The notes under the pieces: generated by a model
Database searches by the model: none
Told to the model about the DNA's origin: nothing
Seen by the model: only the letters and a program-made list of their open reading frames with translations
Shown here: positions 26,402 to 35,855 of the stretch, piece by piece
How the letters are laid out: the number at the start of each line of letters is the position of its first letter
Position numbering within the stretch: the stretch's first letter is position 1
Made by a program: the position numbers and the translations under genes
NCBI GenBank assembly: GCA_949300385.1
Contig: CASGDZ010000002.1
Coordinates: forward strand, 175,758-239,757
Source: an uncultured Christensenella sp.
GTDB lineage: Bacteria; Bacillota; Clostridia; Christensenellales; UBA1242
Direction: 5' to 3'
Length of the DNA stretch: 64,000 nt

Positions 26402-27262
26402 ATGCAGTGCAATATGTGTCCGCGCAGATGCGGAATAGACAGAAATAAAAATAAAGGTTTTTGCAAAGAGGGCAAGTCCATACGCATAAGCAAAGTTATG
26501 CTACACAAATTTGAAGAGCCTATTATAAGCGGTATAGATTCAAAGGGAAGTGGGGCTATATTTTTTACTGGTTGCAACATGCGATGTGTATTTTGTCAGA
26601 ATTTTCCAATCAGCCATAATGACAAGGGTAGAAAAATCTCAGTCAAACATTTAGCGCGCATTTTTAAAAGGTTAGAGAAGAAAGGAGCAAATAATATCAA
26701 TCTAGTAACGCCAACCCATTTTAGTGAACAAATAATTGAAGCACTAAAAATATATCGACCAAATATTCCTATTGTATGGAACTCTAACGGATATGAAAGC
26801 GAAGAAACGATAAATAAATTAAAAGACTATGTTGATATATTCCTAGTTGATTTAAAATACTTTTCTGACGATTTAGCGGTTAAATATAGTAAAGCACCGA
26901 ATTATTTTTACTATTCAAGCAAAGTCATTAAATTGATGCGAAAAATTCAACCGCAGGACATAATCGAAAACGGATTAATGAAGAAAGGACTTATTATTCG
27001 TCATCTAATCTTGCCTACACATACAGACGATAGCATAAAGTGTTTAGATTTTATTGCAAACGAAATAGGGTCGAGCACGATAGTCAGCATTATGAGTCAG
27101 TACGAACCTATGTATGACGCAAAAGATTATCATGAGATAAATAGAAAAATAACACCGCTTGAATATAAACGCGTAGTAAACCACGCACTAAAATTAAATA
27201 TGATAAATTGTTATACGCAAGAGTTGTCAAGTGCAGACACAAAATACACTCCTAAATTTTAA
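26402..27262 (+). CDS. PflX-like radical SAM protein
   Basis: This 286-residue radical SAM enzyme resembles pyruvate formate-lyase activating enzymes (PflX group). An N-terminal cysteine cluster (CNMCPRRCG...GFC) precedes the radical SAM signature GCNMRCVFCQN near residue 60, whose CxxxCxxC binds the 4Fe-4S cluster that cleaves S-adenosylmethionine. VTPTHFSEQI, VWNSNGYE and VDIFLVDLKYF follow as in the family. The substrate of PflX is unknown. I start at the second ATG (26402) because it is 6 nt from the -10 and no ribosome binding site exists for either. No pyruvate formate-lyase is nearby. Confidence 0.9.
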   Translation: MQCNMCPRRCGIDRNKNKGFCKEGKSIRISKVMLHKFEEPIISGIDSKGSGAIFFTGCNMRCVFCQNFPISHNDKGRKISVKHLARIFKRLEKKGANNINLVTPTHFSEQIIEALKIYRPNIPIVWNSNGYESEETINKLKDYVDIFLVDLKYFSDDLAVKYSKAPNYFYYSSKVIKLMRKIQPQDIIENGLMKKGLIIRHLILPTHTDDSIKCLDFIANEIGSSTIVSIMSQYEPMYDAKDYHEINRKITPLEYKRVVNHALKLNMINCYTQELSSADTKYTPKF

Positions 27263-27454
27263 ATGTAGAAAAACAAAGCAGTTATAATTAATTTTAATAT
27301 AATACATTAATATAATTAATACAATATATCTAGATATGTGATATATATTTATAATTAAAATTAATATTTATAAAATATTTATAAGTTAAAACAATGTAAA
27401 AAATAAAAAGCACACGAAAAAATAAATAATTTATATAAAAGGATTAAAATTAAA

Positions 27455-27877
27455 TTAATATTTCGCTATTCGTCTTGCGTGCCTACCGCCTTCAAACTCG
27501 CTTGTCAAAAATACTTTAATAATCTTTAAAGCCGTTCTAAAACTTGTCAACCTAGCACCTATTGTCAGCACATTAGCGTCTTCGTCCTTTCTTGCTAAAT
27601 ATGCGGTAGTGTAGTCTTGTGCACAAACCGCTCTAATTCCTTTTTGCCTATTTGCGACAATATTAGCGCCGACCCCTGACCCGCAAGCAAATATTCCCCA
27701 ATATCCTTCGTTGGCTGCAACAAATTTAGAAGCGGGCGCTATAAAATCAGGATAGTCGTCATCAGGTACATAACTTTTAGGACCCATATCGATATATTCG
27801 ATATTTTTTTTATCAAAATATTTTTTTAATTTTTGAATAAAATCAAAACCGGCATGATCACAAGAAAGAACTATCAT
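27455..27877 (-). CDS. rpiB: Ribose-5-phosphate isomerase B
   Basis: RpiB interconverts ribose 5-phosphate and ribulose 5-phosphate in the non-oxidative pentose phosphate pathway. The 140-residue product shows the family core: SCDHAGFDF at the start (usual form SDHAG), FACGSGVGANIVANR with the catalytic Cys near residue 65, and AQDYTTAYLARKDEDANVLTIGAR. AAGGAGCG precedes the ATG. It is a single gene. The stretch between it and the radical SAM gene is A/T-rich and featureless. Confidence 0.95.
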   Translation of the reverse strand: MIVLSCDHAGFDFIQKLKKYFDKKNIEYIDMGPKSYVPDDDYPDFIAPASKFVAANEGYWGIFACGSGVGANIVANRQKGIRAVCAQDYTTAYLARKDEDANVLTIGARLTSFRTALKIIKVFLTSEFEGGRHARRIAKY

Positions 27878-27970
27878 AAACGCTCCTTATATCTATATAC
27901 AATTAGTTTAATATAAAAATTAAAAAAAATCTATTAAACTTATAAAATTTTTCTAATTTCTATGCAATTA

Positions 27971-27999
27971 TTTACAAACAAGATATTTTATGATATAAT
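27971..27999 (+). promoter_or_regulatory. Leaderless-type promoter of the TM2 gene
   Basis: TTTACA at 27971-27976, 17 nt, extended -10 TGATATAAT ending at 27999, then 6 nt and the ATG at 28006. Confidence 0.85.
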
Positions 28000-28005
28000 A
28001 CAGGC

Positions 28006-28476
28006 ATGAGATTTAAAGAGAGTAAACGATGTCCGCGTTGCAATACAAAGGTGGATAAAAATATGGCGATATGCCCAACATGCCAATTAAATTATCAGAA
28101 GTTTGATATGGCGACAAATTATGAGGCGAAAATTGCAAAGCGAGAGGGAGACAATGAACGCGTATTATTAAGGCGCGGTTATCCTAGTGATGTAAAGAAA
28201 TGGAAAGTCTTATTATTCGCGATATTTTTAGGATATACTGGCGCGCATTATTATTATGTAGGACGAAATGGTAAAGGTGTATTTTATACAATATTTTTCT
28301 TTGTTGGAATTGTGAATGCAATCTTAACAAGTTGGAAAATTTCTTTGGCTTCAGATTTGGGTCAAATATTTTATTTTTTAGTTTTAATTTGGGGGCTTGT
28401 GATATTTATGTGGATAATCGATATTGTTCATATCTGTTTTAACCGATTTAAAATTCCAGTTAGTTTGCCTAGATAA
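28006..28476 (+). CDS. Zinc ribbon plus TM2-domain membrane protein
   Basis: The 156-residue protein has an N-terminal zinc ribbon (CPRCNTKVDKNMAICPTCQ, residues 9-27) and a C-terminal TM2 domain with two to three helices, recognised by FLGYTGAHYYYVGRNGKGVFY near residues 75-95 and a final membrane helix with WIIDIVHICF. TM2 proteins are small membrane proteins of uncertain function. The leaderless-type start has no ribosome binding site. It is another of the zinc-ribbon membrane proteins this genome seems fond of (compare 17412-19318). Confidence 0.85.
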   Translation: MRFKESKRCPRCNTKVDKNMAICPTCQLNYQKFDMATNYEAKIAKREGDNERVLLRRGYPSDVKKWKVLLFAIFLGYTGAHYYYVGRNGKGVFYTIFFFVGIVNAILTSWKISLASDLGQIFYFLVLIWGLVIFMWIIDIVHICFNRFKIPVSLPR

Positions 28477-28826
28477 AAAATATTAAAAAATTAAAAATTT
28501 TAAAAATAAAATAAAAATAACAATATAATTTTGATAAAAATATTAATTTTTTAAAAAAAAATATATAAATTTCATAAAAATTAATTAAAATAAAAATTTT
28601 AAATAATTTAATGATGAGATTATAAATTCTATATTAAAATATATTAAACTAATGAATTATAAAAATAAATAAATTATTTTAAATTAATAAAAAATAAATA
28701 AAAATATTAAAAAATCAATAAATTAACATAAAAAAATTAGAAAAAATAATTAAATTTCAATAAAAATATTAAAAATTTAAAAATATTTGGCAATATATGA
28801 ATTATAAAAATTAAAAGGATAAAAAT
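28477..28826. other. Very A/T-rich 350-base intergenic stretch
   Basis: Almost pure A and T with long A runs and few G or C bases. I see no ORF with a ribosome binding site, no clear terminator for the TM2 gene and no convincing promoter for mnmA apart from the AAAAGGAT ribosome binding site at its end. Confidence 0.6.
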
Positions 28827-29912
28827 ATGAAGACTGTTGTTGTAGGGTTATCGGGTGGAGTTGATTCGTCTGTCGCTGCATATTTATTAAAGAAGCAAGG
28901 TTATAATGTTATAGGTTTATTTATGCTTAATTGGGAAGAAAATGATGATAATGGACATTGTACTGCTGAGCAAGATTTTGAAGATGTGAAGCGCGTTGCA
29001 AATAAGATTGGGATTCCGTATTATACTGTCAATTATAGTAAAGAATATAAGGATAGAGTGTTTAAATATTTCCTTGACGAGTATGCGCGTGGATATACAC
29101 CAAATCCAGATGTTATGTGTAACAAAGAGATAAAGTTTGGTCCATTCTTAGAGCATGCTATGGCGCTTGGTGCAGACTATATTGCTACAGGTCATTATTG
29201 CAAACGAGTAGACCGCGATAACAAAGTATACTTATATAAAGCGCACGACCAAAACAAGGACCAGACATATTTTTTAAATCAGTTAAATCAAGAGCAGTTA
29301 TCTAGAACGCTTTTTCCACTCGCGGACATAGATAAGACAGAAGTGCGTGAAATAGCGAAATCACTTGGTCTAACCACAGCCGAGAAAAAGGACTCGACAG
29401 GTATTTGTTTTATTGGGGAGCGAAATTTTAGAAAATTCTTAAAATCATTTTTACCCGCAAATTCAGGGAAAATAGTTGATTTAAATGGGAACGAAGTTGG
29501 CACACATGAGGGTGTTATGTACTATACAATCGGACAGCGTCGCGGGCTTAACATTGGTGGAAAAAACGGATATGATTCAGACAGGTGGTTCGTTGTGGAT
29601 AAAGATGTTAAGACTAATACATTAATCGTAAATTGCGGAGAGTGTGATGAAATGTATTCGACTGGCTGTGTATTGACCGATTTCAACTGGATAACGGACA
29701 AACTGTCAGGCGAATTTGAATGTAATGTGAAACTTAGATATCGCCAACCTGACCAAAAGACAAAAGTTAGCGTTTTAGACGAACAAACTTTGCGCCTTGA
29801 TTTTGAAAAACCTGAGCGTGCGGTGACGATAGGTCAATTCGGAGTATTATATTTAGATGACGGCCAATGCCTTGGCGGTGGACGAATAGATAAGTTAATT
29901 AAGTTAAAATAA
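28827..29912 (+). CDS. mnmA: tRNA-specific 2-thiouridylase MnmA
   Basis: MnmA puts sulfur on C2 of the wobble uridine in tRNA-Lys, -Glu and -Gln. The 361-residue enzyme shows the PP-loop SGGVDSSVAAYLL at residues 9-21, TPNPDVMCNKEIKFG with the first catalytic Cys near residue 104, the tRNA-binding GHYCKRV, QTYFLNQL and STGICFIGERNF with the second Cys near residue 200, then the C-terminal beta-barrel domains. AAAAGGAT precedes the ATG. No cysteine desulfurase is adjacent, unlike in many Clostridia. Confidence 0.96.
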   Translation: MKTVVVGLSGGVDSSVAAYLLKKQGYNVIGLFMLNWEENDDNGHCTAEQDFEDVKRVANKIGIPYYTVNYSKEYKDRVFKYFLDEYARGYTPNPDVMCNKEIKFGPFLEHAMALGADYIATGHYCKRVDRDNKVYLYKAHDQNKDQTYFLNQLNQEQLSRTLFPLADIDKTEVREIAKSLGLTTAEKKDSTGICFIGERNFRKFLKSFLPANSGKIVDLNGNEVGTHEGVMYYTIGQRRGLNIGGKNGYDSDRWFVVDKDVKTNTLIVNCGECDEMYSTGCVLTDFNWITDKLSGEFECNVKLRYRQPDQKTKVSVLDEQTLRLDFEKPERAVTIGQFGVLYLDDGQCLGGGRIDKLIKLK

Positions 29913-30103
29913 ATTTTATAATTAATACGATTTTATTATTTATTAATATTTATTATATATTTATTAATATTTATTACATTGATTATGAATTATTAATTTT
30001 ACTATTTATTTAATCTTTTACAAGTTAATTATTGACAAAATGCAATAATTTGTTATTATAAATTAAAATACAATATATGCAAAAGATAAGTTAAAGAGGT
30101 ATT

Positions 30104-31330
30104 ATGGGAGATAAAGATTCGTTTGATTTAGATGAACATTATGAAGATTTAAGTGGGTTATATAACAAAAAACCTTTTCCTAAAGATTTTGTTTATAAAA
30201 TGCATAATCAACCAGCAAAAACGCAAGTGGACACATCACCAAAAGGTGATTATTTTGATTATCCAGAAGAATTGCGCGGAGATTATTATAGGAATTATCG
30301 TGATATGTATTCGTCTCAAAATAGAGAATATTGGGATTGGGAATGTATAAGAAGATATGCGACACAAATACGCACATTTTACTCCACTATGAAATCTATT
30401 TTGTATGATAAATATAATGCAGTAGACGAATCGGCTTTTCCAAATTGGGCAAAGTATACCGATATAAAAGATATAGATATAAGTGAAATTGCAAAAAATG
30501 TTACCAGCGCGGAACAAAAATTAGCAGAGCAGTTTAGGACACATTCAGTAAAGCCATATTTGAATAAAAATAAAACCATTGCTCGATTATTGCAATATGC
30601 TAGTGAAGCGTGGACAACTTATCATATGTTAAACGGAGAATTGCCTCTTATCGATATCTCAAATTTTGCAAAAGCGTATAACGAATTTAAAATAACAACT
30701 ATAAAAAATGATATTGATTATATAACTATTTACCGCGGTGCAAAGATTGTGAAAAGAGAAATAGATTTGTATGTAAAAAGTGACTTTATAACGAATAATC
30801 ATCCGTATTGTGACTTATATGCAAATATTGATATGAAAACACAATATAATTCAATATTAAAGTCTATAGGACTTATCACATTTGAAGATTGCAAAAATAT
30901 AGAAAAAGATATGCTCGACGCTTTGGGCGACAAAAGATTTACAAACACTGATATTTATGAAATTATATCTTTTTATGAAGATTATGATAAAATCTATAAA
31001 AATGTCTATGACACACATGTTGTAACTAAACGCATTTTGCGATTAAAGAAAAATTATGAAGGGACAAATTGGTCAGTGCCATTATTTGTGTATGACGCGA
31101 GGGACAATCAAAATAACGAATATGATATGTATAAAAAATGCGAAACGGATTTAGTTAGGGTGGAAGCATTATTAAAAAATCCATATGCTAATAATAAAAT
31201 CCAAATCGATATTAATAAACTTATTAAAAGTTTGCGCTCTGTTATTAATAGTGCAAAGGATATTCATGAAGAAAGTTATGACGATAGCGATTTGCCCGAC
31301 TTATGCCCTAAAAGTATAAATAAAATTTAA
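30104..31330 (+). CDS. Unknown 408-residue protein
   Basis: The protein is soluble-looking, rich in Asp, Tyr, Lys and Asn, mostly helical after a disordered acidic N-terminus of about 60 residues. It has no signal peptide, membrane helix or recognised motif. AGAGGT precedes the ATG, and TTGACA (30032-30037), 16 nt, TATTAT (30054-30059) make a good promoter with a leader of about 40 nt. A complex hairpin terminator follows. The function is unknown. Confidence 0.75.
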   Translation: MGDKDSFDLDEHYEDLSGLYNKKPFPKDFVYKMHNQPAKTQVDTSPKGDYFDYPEELRGDYYRNYRDMYSSQNREYWDWECIRRYATQIRTFYSTMKSILYDKYNAVDESAFPNWAKYTDIKDIDISEIAKNVTSAEQKLAEQFRTHSVKPYLNKNKTIARLLQYASEAWTTYHMLNGELPLIDISNFAKAYNEFKITTIKNDIDYITIYRGAKIVKREIDLYVKSDFITNNHPYCDLYANIDMKTQYNSILKSIGLITFEDCKNIEKDMLDALGDKRFTNTDIYEIISFYEDYDKIYKNVYDTHVVTKRILRLKKNYEGTNWSVPLFVYDARDNQNNEYDMYKKCETDLVRVEALLKNPYANNKIQIDINKLIKSLRSVINSAKDIHEESYDDSDLPDLCPKSINKI

Positions 31331-31343
31331 CTTAAAATGTATG

Positions 31344-31438
31344 AAATCTTGTAGTTTTGGGCTTCACCCAAAACTGAAGTGAACACCAAAAGTTAATAAC
31401 TATAGGTGGGACACTTCATTTTGCAAGATTTTTTTTAT
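31344..31438 (+). ncRNA. Three-way-junction RNA ending in a terminator
   Basis: An outer 8-bp stem AAATCTTG/CAAGATTT (31344-31351 with 31424-31431) encloses a 9-bp hairpin AGTTTTGGG/CCCAAAACT (31353-31375) and an arm GAAGTG/CACTTC (31376-31417) that itself holds CACC/GGTG and AGTT/AACT. The outer stem runs into eight T residues. It may be an elaborate terminator of the gene at 30104 or a small stable RNA cut from its 3' end. I match it to no named RNA family. Confidence 0.55.
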
Positions 31439-31463
31439 TAAATAAAAAATTGTCGAAAAATAT

Positions 31464-31492
31464 TTGACTTGTTCATTTAGAAGAATTAATAT
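31464..31492 (+). promoter_or_regulatory. Promoter and long structured leader of the TasA-like gene
   Basis: TTGACT at 31464-31469, 17 nt, TAATAT at 31487-31492. The leader is about 155 nt and holds two hairpins: TTAAGCA..TAGGT/ACCTA..TGCTTAA near 31571-31600 and TATCGTC/GACGATA near 31604-31633, the second ending just before the AAAAGGGG ribosome binding site. Confidence 0.7.
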
Positions 31493-31654
31493 AGAGATAT
31501 AAGCAGTCGATGTCGATGTAGATTGCTAGCAAAATAAAAATAACAAGTAAAATTGCAATTTTATTTAAATTAAGCATTTAGGTATAACCTATGCTTAAAT
31601 ACATATCGTCGAAAAATGCATATTGACGATAAATCTAAATAAAAGGGGAAAATT

Positions 31655-32299
31655 ATGACAAAAAATAAATCAAGAAAAATGACTAAGTCTACATTTGCTA
31701 TAATCATTATGGCAATTGCAATGGTCGCAATGCTTGCTTTCGGTGGTACATACGCATACTTCACTGCAACTGCTACTGAAAATAGTGCTACAATCACTAC
31801 TGGTAGTGTTAAATTAACTGCTAGTGATATTGGCACAAGCAGCAATTATACTTTGACAGCTGAGAATGTAGTTCCTGGAGATGTTATTTCTAATAAACCT
31901 ATTACATTAACAACTGAAAGTAAAGGTACAGATGTTTATATTGCTATTAGAGTCGTATTAACTAATGATAATGGTACTTTAGCTGGAAATGCTCTTGCAA
32001 ATGTTTCAACATGGTTAAATGCAACACCTTATTCTGGTGCAACATGGCTTTCAACTGATACTGCTAATGTTTATGTATTAGGAGCAGATTCTAATGCTAC
32101 AGCAGTTCCAACAGCTCAAACAGTTAAAATTACAGCTGATCAAATAAAATTTGAAGCTGATGCTGATTGGGAACAAGGTTCTGCAAAACCAGCTTTAATG
32201 GAAGCTACACTTACAATAACATTTGAAGCTCGTGCTCTTCAATCTAAAAATTCTGTTACTACAGCTAATGATGTAGCTAGTGAATTATTCGGAGCTTAA
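31655..32299 (+). CDS. TasA/CalY-like exported protein with SipW-type signal
   Basis: The 214-residue protein belongs to the TasA/camelysin (M73-like) group of surface fibre proteins. The signal region is typical: a basic start, a hydrophobic helix and the motif FGGTYAYFTATATENSATI, cleaved in relatives by the signal peptidase SipW after an A-x-A-like site. The rest is a Thr/Ala/Val-rich beta sandwich (VVPGDVISNKPITLTTES, VYIAIRVVL). Codon use is T-ending and close to that of tuf, suggesting high expression. Terminator and leader are strong. Neither a sipW gene nor a second tasA-like gene is in the window. Confidence 0.85.
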   Translation: MTKNKSRKMTKSTFAIIIMAIAMVAMLAFGGTYAYFTATATENSATITTGSVKLTASDIGTSSNYTLTAENVVPGDVISNKPITLTTESKGTDVYIAIRVVLTNDNGTLAGNALANVSTWLNATPYSGATWLSTDTANVYVLGADSNATAVPTAQTVKITADQIKFEADADWEQGSAKPALMEATLTITFEARALQSKNSVTTANDVASELFGA

Positions 32300-32310
32300 T
32301 TTGTCAAAAT

Positions 32311-32340
32311 AAAAATCTCTCGATCACGAGAGATTTTTTT
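32311..32340 (+). terminator. Terminator of the TasA-like gene
   Basis: Perfect 12-bp stem AAAAATCTCTCG/CGAGAGATTTTT with a 4-nt loop and T tract. Confidence 0.93.
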
Positions 32341-32426
32341 ATGTGGAAATTTTATATTTTTATTATACAAGTTGTAAAAATTATATTAAAATGATATCAA
32401 AATAGAAATTAACAGACGAATAGTGC

Positions 32427-33443
32427 TTAAATTTCTAATATTTTTAAGTCGCTTGCGCTTTGATAAACGATATAATATCCCGCGCTTAATGGGTCATCAG
32501 GGTCGAGAGGCAACCACTGATAGTGCTTACCTAATTCTTCTGGGGCGGGTTCATTATAATCGCGCGCGACAGCGTAGCATATATATTGCATTTCGTCCCC
32601 TTGATAAATGGCGCCTATCGAATAATTGTCTTTACCTTCATGAATTTTGACAAATTTACCATTATCAATACGCGAATTTAATTCTTCGTCAAGTGGATAG
32701 TTGGCAAATATATAATCAAATTGTGGTGTTATTTGTGAAATAAAGGTGAGCGAAATGTCATTATTTTCGCTTATATTATTGACATTTTCACTTGTTTCAT
32801 CACTGCTTTGAATTCTTTGATTATTGTTATTATTTGTTTTACTATTGAAATTGTAAAGATTATCGTCCGTTTTATTTTCTAATATGGTCGATTTTTTTTC
32901 ATCATCTATTATATTATTCGTATCGCCTTCTATTTCATGAAGATCGACGGGCGTATTTGATGAATAGAAAAATTCTTTATATTTACAATGTTCACAATTC
33001 GGTTTATCTTCGTTTTCGGCGTCAATTTTATCCGTATTTGGACAAACATTGGTATATTTGTTTTCATTTTTTGTATTTTGAATTTTAAATTCGTCACTAT
33101 TGCTGAAGACATCGGTATCTTCAAAAAAATATCCTGCGTATGTACCGCCTGCCATAAGCATTTTATTGTTCTGGTCAGTAAGAATAAGTGCTGTATAGAA
33201 ATCGCCGTCCATATCAAAATCGCCTACTAGCGAACTTTCATACACGCCCGCGCGCTCGATAAAATTTGAACTATACACATTATTATTATGATATACGCCT
33301 AATTTACAATATCTATTTAATTTAGGTGCAGAGTATAGTCGCAATTTGCATTTTAATAACTCATCTTCCATAAAAAGAGTGAGTATTCCGCGCCCATTAT
33401 TTTCATTTTCGGGCGAAGATAAAATAATAGTTTTACTTTTCAT
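32427..33443 (-). CDS. Unknown two-domain protein with Asn/Asp-rich linker
   Basis: The 338-residue product has a beta-rich N-terminal domain (residues 1-105: GRGILTLFMEDELLKCKLRLY, GVYESSLVGDFDMDGDFYTAL), a long low-complexity Asn/Asp/Ser linker with one CEHCKYKEF motif, and a C-terminal domain (residues 235-338: FDYIFANYPLDEELNSRI... HYQWLPLDPDDPLSAGYYI) that looks conserved. The first domain probably reports a scaffold shared by Clostridia but I cannot name it. I start at the ATG at 33443, not the upstream ATG, because TATAAT at 33450-33455 (minus) is exactly 6 nt away. Confidence 0.72.
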   Translation of the reverse strand: MKSKTIILSSPENENNGRGILTLFMEDELLKCKLRLYSAPKLNRYCKLGVYHNNNVYSSNFIERAGVYESSLVGDFDMDGDFYTALILTDQNNKMLMAGGTYAGYFFEDTDVFSNSDEFKIQNTKNENKYTNVCPNTDKIDAENEDKPNCEHCKYKEFFYSSNTPVDLHEIEGDTNNIIDDEKKSTILENKTDDNLYNFNSKTNNNNNQRIQSSDETSENVNNISENNDISLTFISQITPQFDYIFANYPLDEELNSRIDNGKFVKIHEGKDNYSIGAIYQGDEMQYICYAVARDYNEPAPEELGKHYQWLPLDPDDPLSAGYYIVYQSASDLKILEI

Positions 33444-33587
33444 ACATATATTATACATGCATAAAATTTAACTTATGATAAAAATTTTGTAGATATTAAG
33501 TTAAATTTAGACGCATTTTAGTGAAATTTAAAGAATTTTACTATGCGTACACATATCTATTTTTACTTTAAAATTTAGGTTTAACAT

Positions 33588-33616
33588 TTGACAACAAAAT
33601 GCGTTTATGATAAAAT
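33588..33616 (+). promoter_or_regulatory. Promoter of the lipoprotein gene at 33676
   Basis: TTGACA at 33588-33593, 17 nt, extended -10 TGATAAAAT ending at 33616; a leader of about 53 nt holds a short AATTTG/CAAATT hairpin. Confidence 0.85.
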
Positions 33617-33675
33617 TTATATGAATTTGTGTAAGCAAATTTGTTTTTGGCAATAATTTTAATGCGGGAGTTAAA

Positions 33676-35034
33676 ATGAAAATATTTACTAGAATTTTGA
33701 TATGTGCTTTAATTTGCTTCGTGCCATTTGTTTTTATGGCGTGTAAAGATAATAAAAACACAATAGGTTATGACAGCAATGCTGAAGTTTATGGCAATGG
33801 CGGAATTGCTGTTGCTAAGGGAAATTATTTATATTTTGTTAATGGCTACAAGTCGATAGAAAATGATATCACTGATAACAATAGATATGACAAGTATACA
33901 ATTGGGTCATTAATGGTTGCTGTTTTAGATAACGGCGAATTGCAACTTGATGATGACGGCTATATGCAAGACGAATATTGCAAAACTATGTCAGATACAC
34001 TTGTTGGTTATGAGATAACCGACCTTTATATAGTAGGCGACTATTTATATTTTGCTACACCGGTTATTGAAGCGGCAGCAGATAGTTCGGGTGAATTTAC
34101 TTGGGATAAAACTATGGTGGATATTTGTCGTGTTCATTTGGGTAAACCGGGCGAAATTGATAGATTATATAGAGCAGGAGTTAGTTACGATTCACTTGAA
34201 TATGCGTGCTATGAAGACGATGGACAAGCATATATTGTTGTTTACGAAAAAGGCGACTCTTCAAATACGCTTGTAAAATATGATGTTAATAGTAAAAAAT
34301 CTACTAAGATTGAAAATGTGACTAGTGTTGCATTGGGCGAAAATAAAGTCTATTATGTGCAACAAGACACAGATAGAGCAACATATAATTTGTACTCTTA
34401 TAAATTATCTAGTGGAGAATCGTCGCAAGTTAATGGTTATACAACAACAGATAAAATAGACCTAGTAGCAGTCAATGACGACTATATCTATGCGACTATA
34501 ACACATAATGGTTCAACCGCGCTTTATTATAATAATGGAAGAAACTTCACTCGTATTGTAGATAGCTCAAATGCCGATAATTATTTAATTAACTGTGAAA
34601 ATAACTATGTTGTATTAGTGACATATGGCGATGGTAGTGAAACTTATAATATGTTGGAATATGTCGATTTAAATAATCCTAATGCTAAACTAACAGAGTT
34701 ATATACAGATACTCAAGCGGACGCGACTATTAAAATAATTGGCGAATACTTTGGCTCAATTGTATATTCTTATACAAGTGATAGTGAAACAACTTTTAAA
34801 TCAATAAGTGTAGCAAACGCAATAGCAGGAAATGAAGTTGAGCCTATTACAATTGCAACAGAATCAAATGTCGTAAGTGATATGTTTGATGTGGATGATG
34901 GATTTATTTATTTCTTTAAGACTTCGGGCGAGAGCGAGATAAACGAGTATTTATATAGAGTAAGTATTCGTGAAAACGCTAGCGAGCAATTAGTCGGTAT
35001 TATGGAAGAATACGATATCGCGTCTAAAGAATAA
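33676..35034 (+). CDS. Lipoprotein with beta-propeller-like repeats
   Basis: The 452-residue product has a signal peptide with lipobox FVFMACK, so it is exported and lipid-anchored. The mature part is rich in Asp, Tyr and Val and contains recurring units of the type YLYFxxxV/YIYATI/FIYFFKT spaced by about 45-50 residues, which suggests a beta-propeller of the kind seen in Clostridial surface lipoproteins. GCGGGAG precedes the ATG. The ligand is unknown. Confidence 0.78.
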   Translation: MKIFTRILICALICFVPFVFMACKDNKNTIGYDSNAEVYGNGGIAVAKGNYLYFVNGYKSIENDITDNNRYDKYTIGSLMVAVLDNGELQLDDDGYMQDEYCKTMSDTLVGYEITDLYIVGDYLYFATPVIEAAADSSGEFTWDKTMVDICRVHLGKPGEIDRLYRAGVSYDSLEYACYEDDGQAYIVVYEKGDSSNTLVKYDVNSKKSTKIENVTSVALGENKVYYVQQDTDRATYNLYSYKLSSGESSQVNGYTTTDKIDLVAVNDDYIYATITHNGSTALYYNNGRNFTRIVDSSNADNYLINCENNYVVLVTYGDGSETYNMLEYVDLNNPNAKLTELYTDTQADATIKIIGEYFGSIVYSYTSDSETTFKSISVANAIAGNEVEPITIATESNVVSDMFDVDDGFIYFFKTSGESEINEYLYRVSIRENASEQLVGIMEEYDIASKE

Positions 35035-35058
35035 ATTTTTCTAAATTAATTTTACAAT

Positions 35059-35095
35059 AAAAAAGGACTTTATCAATTTGATAAAGTCCTTTTTT
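35059..35095. terminator. Bidirectional terminator between 33676 and 35103 genes
   Basis: A long perfect inverted repeat (arms AAAAAAGGACTTTATC and GATAAAGTCCTTTTTT) with a 5-nt loop serves both convergent genes. Confidence 0.92.
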
Positions 35096-35102
35096 ATAAA
35101 TT

Positions 35103-35855
35103 TTATTTTTTTATTGCGTTTTGTTTTTGATTTTTCTTGTCTTTATTTTTAGGAGTTTTAATTTTTACAATTTTATGAGCAGTCATCTTTCTTGCTATCA
35201 TAATTTTTGTTTCAGTCGTTGGAGTAAGTTCTTTTAAATAGCGTGAAAGTTTGCCCATAAGATCGTTATAATCAGCGTCAGTACTTTCTGGGCTATGCAA
35301 GTATATAGTAAGGATATTCCCTTTTGCTTTAACGCCATTAAAGTGGTTTGTGTATGTGTCTTTATCGAATGAATATGTTATCTTAAGACCTGTGACATTT
35401 GCACTGCGATATTCTCTACTAACTGTCTTTATTGTGTACGCTTCCGTCAATTTTCTCATAAAGAATTCGGCATCAAAATTGAGAGATGAGAAGAACATTG
35501 ATTTAAAGTTTTCAATAAGCCATTCTTTATGTTTCATTAGACTATCGAATTGTCGAATCTGTTTTGTATAGTGCTTATAATTTGTGCGAAGAGTGTATCT
35601 TATATTTGTTTGGACTTTTTCTGTTGCCATATTTAATTCTGTTTCGCCGTTAATTTGGGTTTTAAATAGGACGATATTTGCTTTTTCTAAATCGTGATCT
35701 GGAGTATCGTAATAAGTAAAAGTCTTTTTAATTTTATCGTCAAAATTCATTATATATTTACCGAAAAAACTATTTAGTTCGAGCACCTTATCTTTAGTTT
35801 TCTCGCTAAACATATAAAATCTTTGCTTTTGTCTAATTTTATCAAGTTTTCGCAT
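35103..35855 (-). CDS. CYTH-like protein, tentative
   Basis: The 250-residue product contains a segment FTYYDTPDHDLEKANIVLFK followed by NGETELNMATEK that looks like the middle of a CYTH (triphosphate tunnel) domain, whose hallmark is a YYDTPD strand. The N-terminal ExExK motif of active CYTH enzymes is not visible, and the C-terminus is a Lys/Asn-rich tail. It may be a catalytically dead CYTH protein or a chance match. A run of five G residues lies upstream of the ATG; TTGATT-17-TAAACT upstream is a possible promoter. Confidence 0.55.
   Translation of the reverse strand: MRKLDKIRQKQRFYMFSEKTKDKVLELNSFFGKYIMNFDDKIKKTFTYYDTPDHDLEKANIVLFKTQINGETELNMATEKVQTNIRYTLRTNYKHYTKQIRQFDSLMKHKEWLIENFKSMFFSSLNFDAEFFMRKLTEAYTIKTVSREYRSANVTGLKITYSFDKDTYTNHFNGVKAKGNILTIYLHSPESTDADYNDLMGKLSRYLKELTPTTETKIMIARKMTAHKIVKIKTPKNKDKKNQKQNAIKK

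Noticed and set aside
28477..28826. Replication origin or centromere-like site in the very A/T-rich gap
   Set aside because: No DnaA-box cluster, iterons or repeats; only A and T runs.
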